DNA of 64,000 bases from an uncultured Alphaproteobacteria bacterium (lineage in GTDB: Bacteria; Pseudomonadota; Alphaproteobacteria; Rhodobacterales; Rhodobacteraceae), in contig CACMAH010000003.1 of the NCBI GenBank assembly GCA_902611605.1, positions 62,001 to 126,000 on the forward strand. Direction: 5' to 3'. Of the stretch, positions 33,772 to 44,361 are shown in pieces. Made by a program: the position numbers and the translations under genes. The notes below the pieces were generated by a model. That model was not told where the DNA came from, did no database searches, and saw only the letters and a list, made by a program, of their open reading frames with translations. Every line of letters starts with the position of its first letter. The stretch's first letter is position 1.

Positions 33772-36189
33772 TTAACGTAAGCTACCTCCTGTTAAATCTG
33801 TAACATTTGATATTATTTTTTGAGACAACTCTTCTATTTCATTTTCTATCAATGTTCTATCTTTTGATTGTAGAATTACTTCAAATGCTAATGATTTTTT
33901 ATTCCTACCAATTTGTTCGTAAGCTTTTTGTCCTTCAAAAACATCAAAAAGTTTAATCCCAACAATAAGTTCTTTATCAATTTTTCTGATTGTTTTTACA
34001 ATATTTTGAACCTCTATCTTTTCGTCTACTACAAATGCAAAATCTCTTATAACAGATGGATATGGTGAATTTTCAAATTTAATTTTTTTTACCTTATTAT
34101 TTTCTAATATTTCTTCTAAAAATATTGAAAAAATAATTGGACTATTTTTGAAACCGTACCAGTTTGTAAGTTTAGGGTTTAATTCTCCAAATAGACCTAA
34201 TTTTTTAAATTTGCCTAATTTTATGTATGCTGACTTATTAGGATGGAAATAAGTTGGAACTTCTCTTTCCAAAAATAAACTATCTGGATTAATACCTAGA
34301 TTCTTCAAAGTTTCTTCTACACAAAATTTTGCATCATAGATATCAAAATTACGCCTATTTTGAAAAGCATTTCTTTCGTTATTATAACCAGAAAAAACAC
34401 CACTTAATTCTAACTTTTCTTCACCTGGTTCAGATCCATAGAAAGTCTGACCAATTTCAAAAACTGCAATATCATTTAAACCTCTAGCCTGGTTTTTTTT
34501 TATAATCTCTAGCAAACCTGGTACTAGGGATGGTCTTAAATGTGTCATTTCTGAACTAATGGAATTTGAAAGCATAACTAAATTATTATTATCACTAAAA
34601 ATTTCGGCACTTTTTTTATCAATAAAACTGTAGTTTATAGTTTCCTTTAAACCGACAGATGCTAGAAATCTCCTTGTTTTACTAACATTTTTTTGTAATT
34701 TGTTTAGGTTACTTCTAGAAACACCTAAATCCTTTTGGGGTAATGGGGTAGAAATCAACTTATTTAGTGAAGTCACTCTTATTATTTCTTCAACTAAATC
34801 AATTTCACCTGTTATATCAGGTCGCCAACTTGGTGTACTGACTAAAATTTTTTCATTTTGATTTTCAACTGTAAATCCAAGTTTTAATAATATATCAAGT
34901 TGTTTTTCAATTTTTATTGATATTCCAGTGACTTTTTCAACTTTATCATTACTAAGTTCAAAAATTTTTGGTTTATGGGGGTTTTTCCCTGCAATCACTA
35001 AATCAGAAGGTTCTCCTCCGAATAAATTTAGTGCTAATTGAGTATAATAATCTAAACCACTTTCCGTAAAAGAAGGGTCAATACCTCTTTCAAATCTATA
35101 CCTAGCATCTGTTATCAAGCCTAATTTTCTACCTGTCTTAGCAGTTGATATAGGATCAAAATAAGCTGACTCTACAAAAATATTCTTAGTATATTCCGAG
35201 CATCCACTTTGTTCTCCACCTATAATTCCTCCAATAGCTTGAACACCTTTAGCGTCAGCAATTACTGTCATAGTGTCATCTAGTTTATATATATTACCAT
35301 CAAGAGCTTTAAGTTGCTCTCCATTATTAGCTTTCCTCACTATAAGATCACCTTCTAATCTATCTGCATCAAAAGCATGCAATGGCCTAGCGCTATCAAA
35401 AGTCAAAAAATTGGTTAAATCAACTAAACCTGAAATAGGACGGAGGCCAATTTTTTTTAGTCTATCACTAAGCCAAACTGGAGAAGCAGAATTTTTTATA
35501 TCCTTGATATATCTACCAACAAAATACGGGCAATCTTTGATTGAAACACTATTATCAAGTGATATTCTTATAGAACTCTTTATAGAAGGAGAGATTTTTT
35601 TAATCTGTCTAGGAACTAATTTGCCCAAACCTTTTGCATGCAAATCTCTAGCAATACCATAAACACCAAGAGCGTCTGGTCTATTAGGAGTTATGGCAAT
35701 TTCAATAACAGGATCGATTTTGCTAGGGTCATTTAATTTTAACCAATCACTAAAATTTTCACCTATGTTTGGATTACTTAAGCTGATAATTCCATCGTGT
35801 TCATCTGACAAATTTAATTCCATTTCGGAGCACATCATTCCAAAACTTTCTACGCCACGTATTTTACCCACTGAAATTTTTTTACCCAAACCAGGAATAA
35901 AGGTGCCTGGTAATGCAACAACTACACCCATTCCATTTTTTACATTATTTGCTCCACATACTATAGTTTTAGTATTTTTTCCTAATAATACTTTACAAAC
36001 CTTAAGTTTGTCAGCATTGGGATGCTTTTCAACATGACTAATTTTTCCAATCACAAAACTGCTATAATTCTTAGTAGGATCATCAACTCCTTCTACCTCT
36101 AATCCAAGGTCATTTAGGTAATCCACTAATACATCTATATTCTCATTATAATCTAGATAGGTTTTTAACCAACTAATTGAAAATTTCAT
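33772..36189 (-). CDS. pheT: phenylalanyl-tRNA synthetase beta subunit
   Basis: PheT forms the tetrameric PheRS with PheS. Domains in order: KFSISWLKTYLDY start, an EMAP-like tRNA-binding domain (GKISHVEKHPNADKLKVC near residue 50), the B3/B4 editing part, B5, the catalytic-like core (RRFLASVGLKETINYSFI) and a C-terminal anticodon-binding fold (YPSVIRDFAFVVDEK). About 805 residues, the usual size. The ATG at 36189 is used; a TTG lies six bases upstream. Last gene of the rpmI-rplT-pheS-pheT run. Confidence 0.95.
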   Translation of the reverse strand: MKFSISWLKTYLDYNENIDVLVDYLNDLGLEVEGVDDPTKNYSSFVIGKISHVEKHPNADKLKVCKVLLGKNTKTIVCGANNVKNGMGVVVALPGTFIPGLGKKISVGKIRGVESFGMMCSEMELNLSDEHDGIISLSNPNIGENFSDWLKLNDPSKIDPVIEIAITPNRPDALGVYGIARDLHAKGLGKLVPRQIKKISPSIKSSIRISLDNSVSIKDCPYFVGRYIKDIKNSASPVWLSDRLKKIGLRPISGLVDLTNFLTFDSARPLHAFDADRLEGDLIVRKANNGEQLKALDGNIYKLDDTMTVIADAKGVQAIGGIIGGEQSGCSEYTKNIFVESAYFDPISTAKTGRKLGLITDARYRFERGIDPSFTESGLDYYTQLALNLFGGEPSDLVIAGKNPHKPKIFELSNDKVEKVTGISIKIEKQLDILLKLGFTVENQNEKILVSTPSWRPDITGEIDLVEEIIRVTSLNKLISTPLPQKDLGVSRSNLNKLQKNVSKTRRFLASVGLKETINYSFIDKKSAEIFSDNNNLVMLSNSISSEMTHLRPSLVPGLLEIIKKNQARGLNDIAVFEIGQTFYGSEPGEEKLELSGVFSGYNNERNAFQNRRNFDIYDAKFCVEETLKNLGINPDSLFLEREVPTYFHPNKSAYIKLGKFKKLGLFGELNPKLTNWYGFKNSPIIFSIFLEEILENNKVKKIKFENSPYPSVIRDFAFVVDEKIEVQNIVKTIRKIDKELIVGIKLFDVFEGQKAYEQIGRNKKSLAFEVILQSKDRTLIENEIEELSQKIISNVTDLTGGSLR

Positions 36190-36223
36190 AATCAAAAATA
36201 CCCAAAGTTTTTATTGTAAAACA

Positions 36224-37303
36224 TCAAAGTCCATTATGAATTGAGGGTTTATTTAAAGGATCAAAGCCATAATGATCCAACCAACGAATATCACTATCAA
36301 AAAAAGATCTTAAATCAGGAATGCCGTATTTTAGCATGGCTAATCTGTCTATTCCCATTCCAAATGCAAAACCTTGATAAATTTTGGGGTCAACTTTGCA
36401 AGATCTTAGCACATTAGGATGCACCATACCTGATCCCAAAATTTCTAACCAACTATCACCTTGACCTAACTTTAATAACCCATCTTCCCAAGAACACCTT
36501 ATATCAACTTCAGCACTAGGTTCAGTAAAAGGAAAATGACTTGATCTAAATCTAAGTACGATATCTTCTATATCAAAAAAAGTACGGCAAAATTCTTCTA
36601 AAGTCCATTTCAAATGACTCATATTTATATCTTTATCAATAGCAAGACCTTCGAGTTGATTAAACATTGGAGTATGAGTTTGATCATAATCTGAACGAAA
36701 AACTTTTCCAGGAACGATAATTCTACAGGGTACCCCGTCTGTCTTTTCCATATGCCTAATTTGGACTGGACTAGTATGAGTTCGAAGAACATTAGGTTCT
36801 TCACCATTTTTGTTATTTTGTTTGACATAGAAGGTATCAAATTCTTGTCTAGCCGGATGCTCTGGAGGAATATTTAAAGCATCAAAATTATACCAATCAC
36901 TCTCTATTTGAGGACCCTCCGCAATTGAAAAACCTAAATCTGAAAAAATTTCTACTATCTCATCAGTAACTTGACTTATAGGATGTATTTTTCCTTTATG
37001 TGTTGGCCTCACAGGTCTTGATATATCACTCCACTCAGAAGAAATTCTTTTATTTAAAATATCTTCATTTATTAAATTTTTCTTTTTTTCTAAATTTTCA
37101 ATAATTTTATCTTTAAGTGCATTAAGTAATGGAGCTTTTATTTTTCGCTCTTTTTCCTCCATTAAACCTATTGATTTCATAAGATTAGAGACTTCGCCCT
37201 TTTTACCCAAAGCCCTAATTCTTATGCTCTCAAGATCTTCTAAATTTTTAGATGACGATATTAGCTTTAAAAAAATATCTTCTGTTTTTTTAATTTCACT
37301 CAT
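36224..37303 (-). CDS. pheS: phenylalanyl-tRNA synthetase alpha subunit
   Basis: PheS carries the class II active site charging tRNA-Phe. Motif 2-like [18 protein letters not shown] near residue 200 and motif 3 [17 protein letters not shown] near 320 are present, after an N-terminal coiled coil. I start at the ATG at 37303, giving [11 protein letters not shown], with GAGG seven bases before it; the frame extends to 37345 without support. About 359 residues. It lies 91 bases after rplT and just before pheT. Confidence 0.95.
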   Translation of the reverse strand: MSEIKKTEDIFLKLISSSKNLEDLESIRIRALGKKGEVSNLMKSIGLMEEKERKIKAPLLNALKDKIIENLEKKKNLINEDILNKRISSEWSDISRPVRPTHKGKIHPISQVTDEIVEIFSDLGFSIAEGPQIESDWYNFDALNIPPEHPARQEFDTFYVKQNNKNGEEPNVLRTHTSPVQIRHMEKTDGVPCRIIVPGKVFRSDYDQTHTPMFNQLEGLAIDKDINMSHLKWTLEEFCRTFFDIEDIVLRFRSSHFPFTEPSAEVDIRCSWEDGLLKLGQGDSWLEILGSGMVHPNVLRSCKVDPKIYQGFAFGMGIDRLAMLKYGIPDLRSFFDSDIRWLDHYGFDPLNKPSIHNGL

Positions 37304-37394
37304 TAATAGCCTCAATACTTTAAGTTTAAAACATATAAAATTCAAATCATGAACTTATACCTAATATCTACCCTTAATATTATTAAATAAAAGT

Positions 37395-37757
37395 CTATGC
37401 TATTTTTGATTTTGCAATATCGAATATTTTCTTGAAAGTTTTAGGCTCGTTAACAGCTAGCTCAGAGAGTATTTTTCTATCAACAATTACATTTGCTTCA
37501 GTCAAACCATTAATAAATTTACTGTAATTCAAAGATGGTTCTAATTCCCTAACTGCAGCATTTATTCTTTGAATCCAAAGTGATCTAAAAGTTCTCTTTT
37601 TTACTCTTCTGTCTCTGGTAGCATATTGTAAAGCTTTATCTACTGCTTGGGCAGCAGTTTTAAATGTTCTGCTTCTTGCTCCATAGTAACCTTTTGCTGC
37701 CTTAAGAATTTTTTTATGTCTAGCTTTAGTTACTGGACCGGGCCTAACTCGTGACAT
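37395..37757 (-). CDS. rplT: 50S ribosomal protein L20
   Basis: L20 binds 23S rRNA early in 50S assembly and in many bacteria represses its own operon. The 120-residue sequence starts [19 protein letters not shown] and has the [14 protein letters not shown] and [19 protein letters not shown] blocks, all diagnostic. It follows rpmI by 10 bases. infC, often first in this operon, is not adjacent here. Confidence 0.97.
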   Translation of the reverse strand: MSRVRPGPVTKARHKKILKAAKGYYGARSRTFKTAAQAVDKALQYATRDRRVKKRTFRSLWIQRINAAVRELEPSLNYSKFINGLTEANVIVDRKILSELAVNEPKTFKKIFDIAKSKIA

Positions 37758-37767
37758 CTGTTATCCT

Positions 37768-37968
37768 TTACCTTGCATACGGCATGTAGGTTTTAACAAT
37801 TCCTTCGTCAGCCTTAGAAAGAGTAGTTGTACCTCGTGCATTTCTAATAAATTTTTTTGAACGCTTAATCATACCATGCCTTTTACCAGCTTGGGCAGCC
37901 TTTAACATACCAGAAGCTGTAGGTTTAAACCTCTTCTTGGCACCAGACTTGGTTTTCATTTTTGGCAT
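37768..37968 (-). CDS. rpmI: 50S ribosomal protein L35
   Basis: L35 is a small basic protein of the large ribosomal subunit. The 66 residues begin [20 protein letters not shown] and include [21 protein letters not shown], the complete family pattern. First gene of the L35-L20-PheST run; the 96-base gap upstream, after the pyk stop, must hold the promoter if the run is not read through from pyk. I see no clear leader structure there. Confidence 0.96.
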   Translation of the reverse strand: MPKMKTKSGAKKRFKPTASGMLKAAQAGKRHGMIKRSKKFIRNARGTTTLSKADEGIVKTYMPYAR

Positions 37969-38064
37969 GTGTTCACCTAATAATTATTTTTTTTTTTATT
38001 AGTATCTATTAAAAAAAATTGCAAGACAAAAAATAGTTGAAATATTACATTCTTATTGAAAACC

Positions 38065-39522
38065 TTAATTAATTTCTCCTTCAAATATTTTTTTCTCATC
38101 AGCTGGAGCAACTCTAAGAATATTAGTTGTTCCTGATACATTAAAAGGAACACCTGCTATTACAATAATTTTGTCATTGTTTTTTGCAAATCCATACATT
38201 CGAGCTGCTTTTGCAGCATTAACAACAGCCATTTTGAATCTTGTAAGCTCTTCTGTTATTATACAGTGCAAACCCCAATTCAAAGTAAGTTTTCTAGCTA
38301 TAGTAATTTTAGGAGTTAAAGCAATTATAGGTACTTTTGGTCTCTCACGAGAGGTTAATGAAGCTGTAGTTCCTGTTTCTGTAAAACAACAAATGACTTT
38401 GATATTAGTTGTTTCAGCAACTTCTCTTGCAGCTACAGTTATTGCATCTGAAACATCACCTTTAAGGGGCGTTCTAGAAGATTCTATAACTTGTCGATAT
38501 GTTTTTTCTTTTTCAACTTCAGTCGCAATACTGTTCATTGTTTTAACTGCTTCTACTGGGTAGTTACCTACTGCACTTTCAGCAGATAACATAACAGCGT
38601 CCGCACCTTCATAAATTGCTTGAGCAACATCAGAGACTTCAGCCCTAGTTGGGACAGGCGAATTAATCATACTTTCCATCATTTGGGTAGCTACAATTAC
38701 TGGTTTTCCAGAATGCCTACATTGTCTTACTAACCTTTTTTGAATTGGTGGAAGAGTCTCAATTGGAAGTTCAACTCCTAGATCCCCACGGGCAACCATA
38801 ACTGCATCAGTTTCTTCTAAGATCTCTTCGAATGCATCAACTGCTGATGGTTTTTCAATTTTTGACAAAATTGCCGCTCTTCCACGAACTATTTTTTTTG
38901 CTTCTTTAACATCTTTTGCTCTTTGAACAAAAGAAAGACCCAACCACTCTATTCCAAGATCACAAACAAATTCTAAATCACTTAAGTCTTTTTTAGAAAG
39001 TGCAGATAATGGTAAAACTTGGTCAGGTACATTTATTCCTTTTTTATCAGAAATAACCCCACCCACTAATACTTCTGTTTTGACAAAACTTTTATTTACT
39101 TCTTTAACTTTTAGTCTAATTTTGCCATCATTAACAAGTACTTGTGATCCTCTTTCCAGATTTGTGAAAACTTTAAATTCAGGAAGATAAACTCTATTAG
39201 AATCTCCTAGTTTTCTTTCTTTATCAAAAATAAAAGATTGACCAGTTACTAATTCTGCTTCTTTATTTTTGAATTCTCCACATCTTAATTTTGGTCCTTG
39301 TAGATCAGCTAGGATACAGATTGGTCTACCAAATTTTTTTTCAACTCTTCTAATAATTTCATGTCTTTTTTTTATTTCACTATGTGATCCGTGACTTAAA
39401 TTAAGACGAAAAACATCAACTCCTTCTTCAAATAATTTTGAAACCATCTCTTCAGTGCTAGATGCAGGACCTAATGTTGCAACAATTTTTACATTTCTAT
39501 TTCTTCTTATGCCTTCAGCCAT
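38065..39522 (-). CDS. pyk: pyruvate kinase
   Basis: Pyk converts phosphoenolpyruvate and ADP to pyruvate and ATP. Motifs include TLGPASSTEEM, DVFRLNLSHGSH, ADLQGPKLR, the catalytic lysine in AAILSKIEKPSAVDAF, MVARGDLGVELP and ATQMMESMI. The 485-residue length is normal. A strong hairpin lies upstream in the gap to the DUF1244 gene. Confidence 0.96.
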   Translation of the reverse strand: MAEGIRRNRNVKIVATLGPASSTEEMVSKLFEEGVDVFRLNLSHGSHSEIKKRHEIIRRVEKKFGRPICILADLQGPKLRCGEFKNKEAELVTGQSFIFDKERKLGDSNRVYLPEFKVFTNLERGSQVLVNDGKIRLKVKEVNKSFVKTEVLVGGVISDKKGINVPDQVLPLSALSKKDLSDLEFVCDLGIEWLGLSFVQRAKDVKEAKKIVRGRAAILSKIEKPSAVDAFEEILEETDAVMVARGDLGVELPIETLPPIQKRLVRQCRHSGKPVIVATQMMESMINSPVPTRAEVSDVAQAIYEGADAVMLSAESAVGNYPVEAVKTMNSIATEVEKEKTYRQVIESSRTPLKGDVSDAITVAAREVAETTNIKVICCFTETGTTASLTSRERPKVPIIALTPKITIARKLTLNWGLHCIITEELTRFKMAVVNAAKAARMYGFAKNNDKIIVIAGVPFNVSGTTNILRVAPADEKKIFEGEIN

Positions 39523-39600
39523 ATAATTCTAAACCCATGATTTTAATCAAGTTAATTTTATGTGGACAATAGTAGATATTATTTTTAATTTAAACACTTT

Positions 39601-39641
39601 CTAATTTATCCCACATAAAGGTTCGTTTTGTGGTAAATTAG
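39601..39641. other. long hairpin between pyk and the DUF1244 gene
   Basis: CTAATTTA pairs with TAAATTAG, then, after a two-base bulge, CCACA pairs with TGTGG; AAA/TTT can extend it to a GGTTCG loop. It is upstream of both divergent genes, so it is not a terminator for either. It may be a regulatory RNA structure, an operator or part of a small RNA. Confidence 0.45.
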
Positions 39642-39722
39642 CATCTAGAATTTATTTATTTTCGATTAAAAATATTTTAAAATAAGTTCTAATTCAAATT
39701 TTTTTATAAGGTCTTAGTCAAA

Positions 39723-40016
39723 ATGAAAAATTTAAATACAGAAGAACTAGAAGCAGCAACCTTTAGAAGGCTACTGAATCACCTCTCTAATAGAACAGAT
39801 GTCCAGAATTTAGATCTAATGAATTTAGCAGGATTTTGCCGAAATTGTTTATCTAGATGGTACAGTGAAGAAGCAGAAAAAAAAGGTTTTCAAATCGATA
39901 AAGATCAAGCTAAAGAATTTATTTATGGAATGCCCTATGAGAAATGGAAAAGTAACTTTCAAATAGAAAGAAACAGAGATGAAGTAGAGAAAGTTATGAA
40001 TCAAAACAAAAAATAA
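39723..40016 (+). CDS. DUF1244 family protein
   Basis: A 97-residue protein with EAATFRRLLNHLSNRTDVQN, LAGFCRNCLSRWY and FIYGMPYEKWKSNFQ, which together define DUF1244, a conserved alphaproteobacterial (and some gammaproteobacterial) family. Two cysteines sit close together in CRNC, a possible metal or redox site. Function unknown. Divergent from pyk, the neighbourhood in which I know this family. Confidence 0.85.
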   Translation: MKNLNTEELEAATFRRLLNHLSNRTDVQNLDLMNLAGFCRNCLSRWYSEEAEKKGFQIDKDQAKEFIYGMPYEKWKSNFQIERNRDEVEKVMNQNKK

Positions 40017-40018
40017 CT

Positions 40019-40876
40019 TTAAATTAATTCTTTTCTTACATTTTTTATGTATAGTTTACGTAGTTCCAAGGTATGCTTTCCAGGAGTACCACTTCCAATT
40101 TTGCAGTCGTCAATCTCAACCACTGGCATAATAAAAGTCGTAGAAGAACAGGAAAAAGCTTCTTTTGCGTTTTTTGTATCTTCAATGGTAAATGGTTTTT
40201 CTTCAATATTAAAATTAGCTTTCTTTGCATATTCTAATATTGATTTTCTAGTAATACCTGGAAGGATTTTTGTAGATAAGGATCTTGTAATAAGTGTCCC
40301 ATTGTTAGATATGATGAAAGTATTATTAGAACTTCCCTCTGTAATTAATTTATTATTTTCAAACCACACATCGTCTTTGCCTAAATCCAAAGCCTTTTGC
40401 TTCATTATTGAAGCATACAATAATTGAACTGTTTTAATATCAGTTCTTCCCCATCTGAGATCTGGTGAAGAAATAACTTTGGAACCGAAGTTAATTTTTG
40501 GATTATTTATTAAATTTTTTATTTGCGTAAAAAGCACAATTGTTGGTTCTACTTCAGGTTTTGGAAAGGCAAAGTCACGTTCAGCCTTACCCCTAGAAAT
40601 TTGCAAATAAACCAAACCTTCATTTATCTTATTTTGAACGATAAGTTTTTTATGGATAGAAAATAGTTCTTCATCTGAATAAGAAAATTTTATATTTAGT
40701 TCTGACAAACTGTATCTTAATCTATTTAAATGTCCTTCCCAAGAAACTAACTTCTTATCAATTACAGCTGTAACTTCATAAATTGCATCACTAAATAAAA
40801 ATCCCCTATCAAAAATTGAGATATATGCTTCCTCTTCTTTTACAAATTTACCGTTTATATAAACTAGTCTTCCCAT
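40019..40876 (-). CDS. D-amino-acid aminotransferase (class IV)
   Basis: A class IV PLP aminotransferase of 285 residues. The Schiff-base lysine is in DIKTVQLLYASIMKQ near residue 143 and the PLP-pairing Glu in TEGSSNNTFI near 178. YLQISRGKAERDFAFP matches D-alanine aminotransferases better than branched-chain enzymes. The likely role is supplying D-alanine or D-glutamate for cell wall; aminodeoxychorismate lyase is a less likely alternative. It converges on the DUF1244 gene with a two-base gap. Confidence 0.8.
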   Translation of the reverse strand: MGRLVYINGKFVKEEEAYISIFDRGFLFSDAIYEVTAVIDKKLVSWEGHLNRLRYSLSELNIKFSYSDEELFSIHKKLIVQNKINEGLVYLQISRGKAERDFAFPKPEVEPTIVLFTQIKNLINNPKINFGSKVISSPDLRWGRTDIKTVQLLYASIMKQKALDLGKDDVWFENNKLITEGSSNNTFIISNNGTLITRSLSTKILPGITRKSILEYAKKANFNIEEKPFTIEDTKNAKEAFSCSSTTFIMPVVEIDDCKIGSGTPGKHTLELRKLYIKNVRKELI

Positions 40877-41007
40877 TTTTTTTTTTTAAAATTTAAATAT
40901 TTGTTTTAGACTTTAATTATTATTAATAGTATTACATTATAATAATTAAAATTATAATTAAAAATACTCTAATAAAATTTTCAAAACTATGAGGAAAAAA
41001 AATTTTT

Positions 41008-42174
41008 ATGCAAGAAGAAGTTGTAATTTTATCTGGATCTAGAACTGCAATTGGTAGCTTTGGAGGATCATTAAAATCAGTATCACCAATTGAACTTGGG
41101 ACTGTGGTTGCAAAAAAGGCTTTAGAAAATTCAGGGGTTGACAAAAATGAGTTTGGCCAAGTTGCTTTTGGGCATGTTATTAATACTGAGCCTAGGGACA
41201 TGTACCTTTCAAGAGTAATCGCATTAAATTCTGGATTGCCCAAAAGTGTAGCGGCAATGAATGTAAATCGTTTATGCGGATCTGGTTTACAGGCTATAGT
41301 TTCTGTTATTCAAAGTTTAACATTAGGAGATGCTAATTTTGGCCTTGCAGGAGGATCAGAAAATATGAGTGCTTCACCACATATTATAAAATCTAATAGG
41401 TGGGGTAAAAGAATGGGCAATACTACGGTTGAAGATATGATGTTAGGAGCATTAAATTGTCCTTTTGGCACAGGTCACATGGGAGTTACTGCCGAAAATG
41501 TTGCTAACGAGTATAATATTTCTAGGGAAGCACAAGACAGTTTTTCTTTAGAAAGTCAACGGAGGGCTTCTTCTGCAATTGAAAAGGGTTATTTTAAAGA
41601 ACAAATAGTAGATATTGAAATCAAAAAAAATACATTTAATGTCGACGAACATCCAAAAAATACAGATTTAGAAAGCCTAAAAAGTCTGAAGTCAGTTTTT
41701 ATGGAGAAAGGTACAGTAACTGCAGGAAACTCATCAGGTTTAAACGACGGTGCCGCCGCTTTAGTTCTGAGTACAGCCACAGCCGCTGGATCTAATGGAT
41801 TAAAAGTTAAAGCAAAAATATTAGGTTATTCTCATTCAGGAGTAAGACCTGAAGTTATGGGTATAGGTCCAATAATTGCTGTAAAAAAACTTTTTGAAAA
41901 AACTGGCCTATGTGAAAAAGATTTTGATGTAATCGAAAGCAATGAAGCTTTTGCAGCTCAAGCATGTGCAGTTTCTAAAGAATTGAAACTAAACTCTGAA
42001 AAAGTTAATCCAAATGGTGGTGCAATTGCCTTAGGCCATCCAATTGGAGCAACAGGAGCAATTCTAACAATAAAAGCTACACATGAATTAGAAAGAATAG
42101 ACGGAACTTTAGGATTGATAACTATGTGTATAGGAGGCGGTCAAGGTATAGCTCTAGCAATTGAAAGAGTTTAA
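41008..42174 (+). CDS. acetyl-CoA acetyltransferase (thiolase)
   Basis: A 388-residue thiolase II type enzyme. The acyl-binding cysteine is in VNRLCGSGLQAIVS near residue 89, the catalytic histidine in NPNGGAIALGHPIGATGA near 345 and the second cysteine in MCIGGGQGIA near 377. It interconverts two acetyl-CoA and acetoacetyl-CoA, or thiolyses longer ketoacyl-CoA; no polyhydroxybutyrate genes are nearby to decide. A GAGGAAAAAAAA stretch precedes the ATG. Confidence 0.92.
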   Translation: MQEEVVILSGSRTAIGSFGGSLKSVSPIELGTVVAKKALENSGVDKNEFGQVAFGHVINTEPRDMYLSRVIALNSGLPKSVAAMNVNRLCGSGLQAIVSVIQSLTLGDANFGLAGGSENMSASPHIIKSNRWGKRMGNTTVEDMMLGALNCPFGTGHMGVTAENVANEYNISREAQDSFSLESQRRASSAIEKGYFKEQIVDIEIKKNTFNVDEHPKNTDLESLKSLKSVFMEKGTVTAGNSSGLNDGAAALVLSTATAAGSNGLKVKAKILGYSHSGVRPEVMGIGPIIAVKKLFEKTGLCEKDFDVIESNEAFAAQACAVSKELKLNSEKVNPNGGAIALGHPIGATGAILTIKATHELERIDGTLGLITMCIGGGQGIALAIERV

Positions 42175-42188
42175 TTATTTTTTCATTC

Positions 42189-42971
42189 TCACATAAAAAA
42201 AGTTAATAGCTCTTTTCTAAATAGATCTTGCTGTTCTGTATGAGGCCAATGACCTGAATTTGCAATTTCTCTAAGAGAATAGTTAGGAAAAAAATTACTT
42301 ATTATAGGAAGATGTTTTTCTTGAATATAATTAGAATTTTTTCCTTTTATAAAAAGTGTTTTACCTTTAAAACTATTTTGAGTTTTCGGAAATAATTTTA
42401 TATTTTCTATATTCTTTTTCAAAGACTCTAAATTGATTTTCCAATTATAGTTTTTGTTTTCATCTAAATAAAGATTTTGTAATAAAAACGACCTTATATT
42501 TCTATCAACTATTTTTTTCTGTAAGTTAGTATCAGCTTCTTTTCTTGAATTAATTTCATTTAAATTTAATTCATGTAATAATTCTATATAATTAACGAAC
42601 CCAGATCCTGCATAATTAACTGGACTTATATCAACTACAACTAGTTTTTTAAAAACTTCAGGCCTTGAAATAGATGCAACCATTGCAGCTTTTCCTCCCA
42701 TTGAATGCCCGAGTAAATTAACACTTTTAGAAAAACTTTCAGTTAATTTAATTAAGTCCTCAGCTATACAAAAATAATCATGATAGTCTGACCAAAACGA
42801 GGACCCATGATTTCTTAAATCTACTACGACGATTTCAAGGTGTAAATTTTCACTTAAAAATTTCGCTGTGCTCATCCAGTTTGTTTTAGAACCAAAAAGA
42901 CCATGCGCTATAATTAGAATTTCGTCATATTTATTTTTTGAGATGTGATTAAAACTTAGCAGTGAAGACAT
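42189..42971 (-). CDS. alpha/beta hydrolase (YbfF/ABHD11-like esterase)
   Basis: A 260-residue alpha/beta hydrolase. The oxyanion segment is IIAHGLFGSKTNW, the nucleophile elbow LLGHSMGGKAAM is near residue 93, VVDLRNHGSS is a family strand, and the late histidine is in NSGHWPHTEQ. The HGLFGS plus RNHG pattern fits the YbfF/ABHD11 esterase group. Natural substrate unknown. Convergent with the thiolase gene. Confidence 0.8.
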   Translation of the reverse strand: MSSLLSFNHISKNKYDEILIIAHGLFGSKTNWMSTAKFLSENLHLEIVVVDLRNHGSSFWSDYHDYFCIAEDLIKLTESFSKSVNLLGHSMGGKAAMVASISRPEVFKKLVVVDISPVNYAGSGFVNYIELLHELNLNEINSRKEADTNLQKKIVDRNIRSFLLQNLYLDENKNYNWKINLESLKKNIENIKLFPKTQNSFKGKTLFIKGKNSNYIQEKHLPIISNFFPNYSLREIANSGHWPHTEQQDLFRKELLTFFM

Positions 42972-43017
42972 ATCAAAACCAAAAATAGAATACTTTTATA
43001 AATTTTTATTAAATTAA

Positions 43018-44196
43018 TTACCACGCTTGTTCATATATTTTTAGTGCATCTTCTTGTTTTATACGTATTGGATTATTTATTAATAATCTTTCTTGCTTCA
43101 TAGCTTCAATAGACATTGTTTTACATGCTTTTTTTGGGATACCTAGATCTCTAATCCTAGTTGGTAGGTTAAACCTTTTTGACAAGTTAATAAATTCATT
43201 TACGAATGCCAAAGTCTTATCCTCTAAATATTTAATATGCTTTAATTGAGGAAAAATTATGTCAGATAAATGGAGATATGAATCTCTTGTTTCATCATCT
43301 TTCATATTAAATCTGATTACATAAGGTAATATTAGTGCATTAGATAATCCATGAGTAATTTTATATGTTCCTCCAAGGGGATAAGCTAAGGCATGTACAG
43401 CAGCAACTGGAGAATTTGCAAAAGACATTCCTGCCATCAGTGAACCCAAAAGCATTTGGTTCCTAGCTACCGCATCATTCTTTCCATTCTCAACCGCTTT
43501 TATAATTGAGTCACTAAGTAACATTAGGGATTTTTCGGCGAGAGCTTTTGAGATTGGATTATTATTTTTACTTTTTGAGGTAAAAGCCTCGATAGCGTGA
43601 ACCATAGCATCTATTCCGGTGCTAGCTGTTGTTTTAGAAGGAAGATCTGAAGTTAGAATTGGGTCTAAGATAGCTAAATCGGGAATAATTACTTTTGATG
43701 AAACACCTTTTTTTTCGTTATTTGACAAGGTTATTATAGATATAGGTGTAACTTCAGATCCCGTTCCTGCAGTTGTTGGTATTAAAATAAGCGGTAACCT
43801 TGGGCCTACAACCTTATCTACTCCCCAAATTTCATCAATTTTATCATTTGATCCTAACATTAATGCAGTTAACTTCGCTACATCCATTGGCGAGCCACCC
43901 CCAAAACCTATTACACCCGTTGCTAAAAAAGTAGTAGCTTCTTCAATTGCAGATTGTAAATTTTCAATAGACGGATCTTCATTTACCTTATCAAAAATTT
44001 TAATTTTAATTCCTTTAGATATAAGATGATCTACTAAAGAATTATATAATCCTATCTTAGAAAGGGTGGGATCTGAGATTAAAAAAATCCTAGGTCCCAA
44101 AATTTTTTTAATTTCAGATACTGAAGATAATAAAATATTCGATCCAAAAAGGATATTAGGAGTAGTATTGAAATTGAAATTAAATAATTCACTCAT
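43018..44196 (-). CDS. iron-containing alcohol dehydrogenase
   Basis: A 392-residue group III alcohol dehydrogenase. GFGGGSPMDVAKL near residue 98 is the NAD-binding loop; metal ligands lie in DAMVHAIEAF and in AAVHALAYPLGG and KITHGLSNA, the expected histidine clusters. The family oxidises primary alcohols, or reduces aldehydes, with Fe2+ or Zn2+; the substrate is not clear from sequence. It stands between the hydrolase gene and argG. Confidence 0.9.
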   Translation of the reverse strand: MSELFNFNFNTTPNILFGSNILLSSVSEIKKILGPRIFLISDPTLSKIGLYNSLVDHLISKGIKIKIFDKVNEDPSIENLQSAIEEATTFLATGVIGFGGGSPMDVAKLTALMLGSNDKIDEIWGVDKVVGPRLPLILIPTTAGTGSEVTPISIITLSNNEKKGVSSKVIIPDLAILDPILTSDLPSKTTASTGIDAMVHAIEAFTSKSKNNNPISKALAEKSLMLLSDSIIKAVENGKNDAVARNQMLLGSLMAGMSFANSPVAAVHALAYPLGGTYKITHGLSNALILPYVIRFNMKDDETRDSYLHLSDIIFPQLKHIKYLEDKTLAFVNEFINLSKRFNLPTRIRDLGIPKKACKTMSIEAMKQERLLINNPIRIKQEDALKIYEQAW

Positions 44197-44361
44197 GAGA
44201 CTAATTAAGCATATACATTATTATTAATCAAATAAGTTACCTTAAAAGGATTTACTATCTTAATTGAAATAAAGATTTGATTTCATATTTTTCTTGTTGT
44301 TAAAAACAAAAATTTAGTTAATACATCTAATAAATTTAAATCTACAAAAGGGATTACAAGA

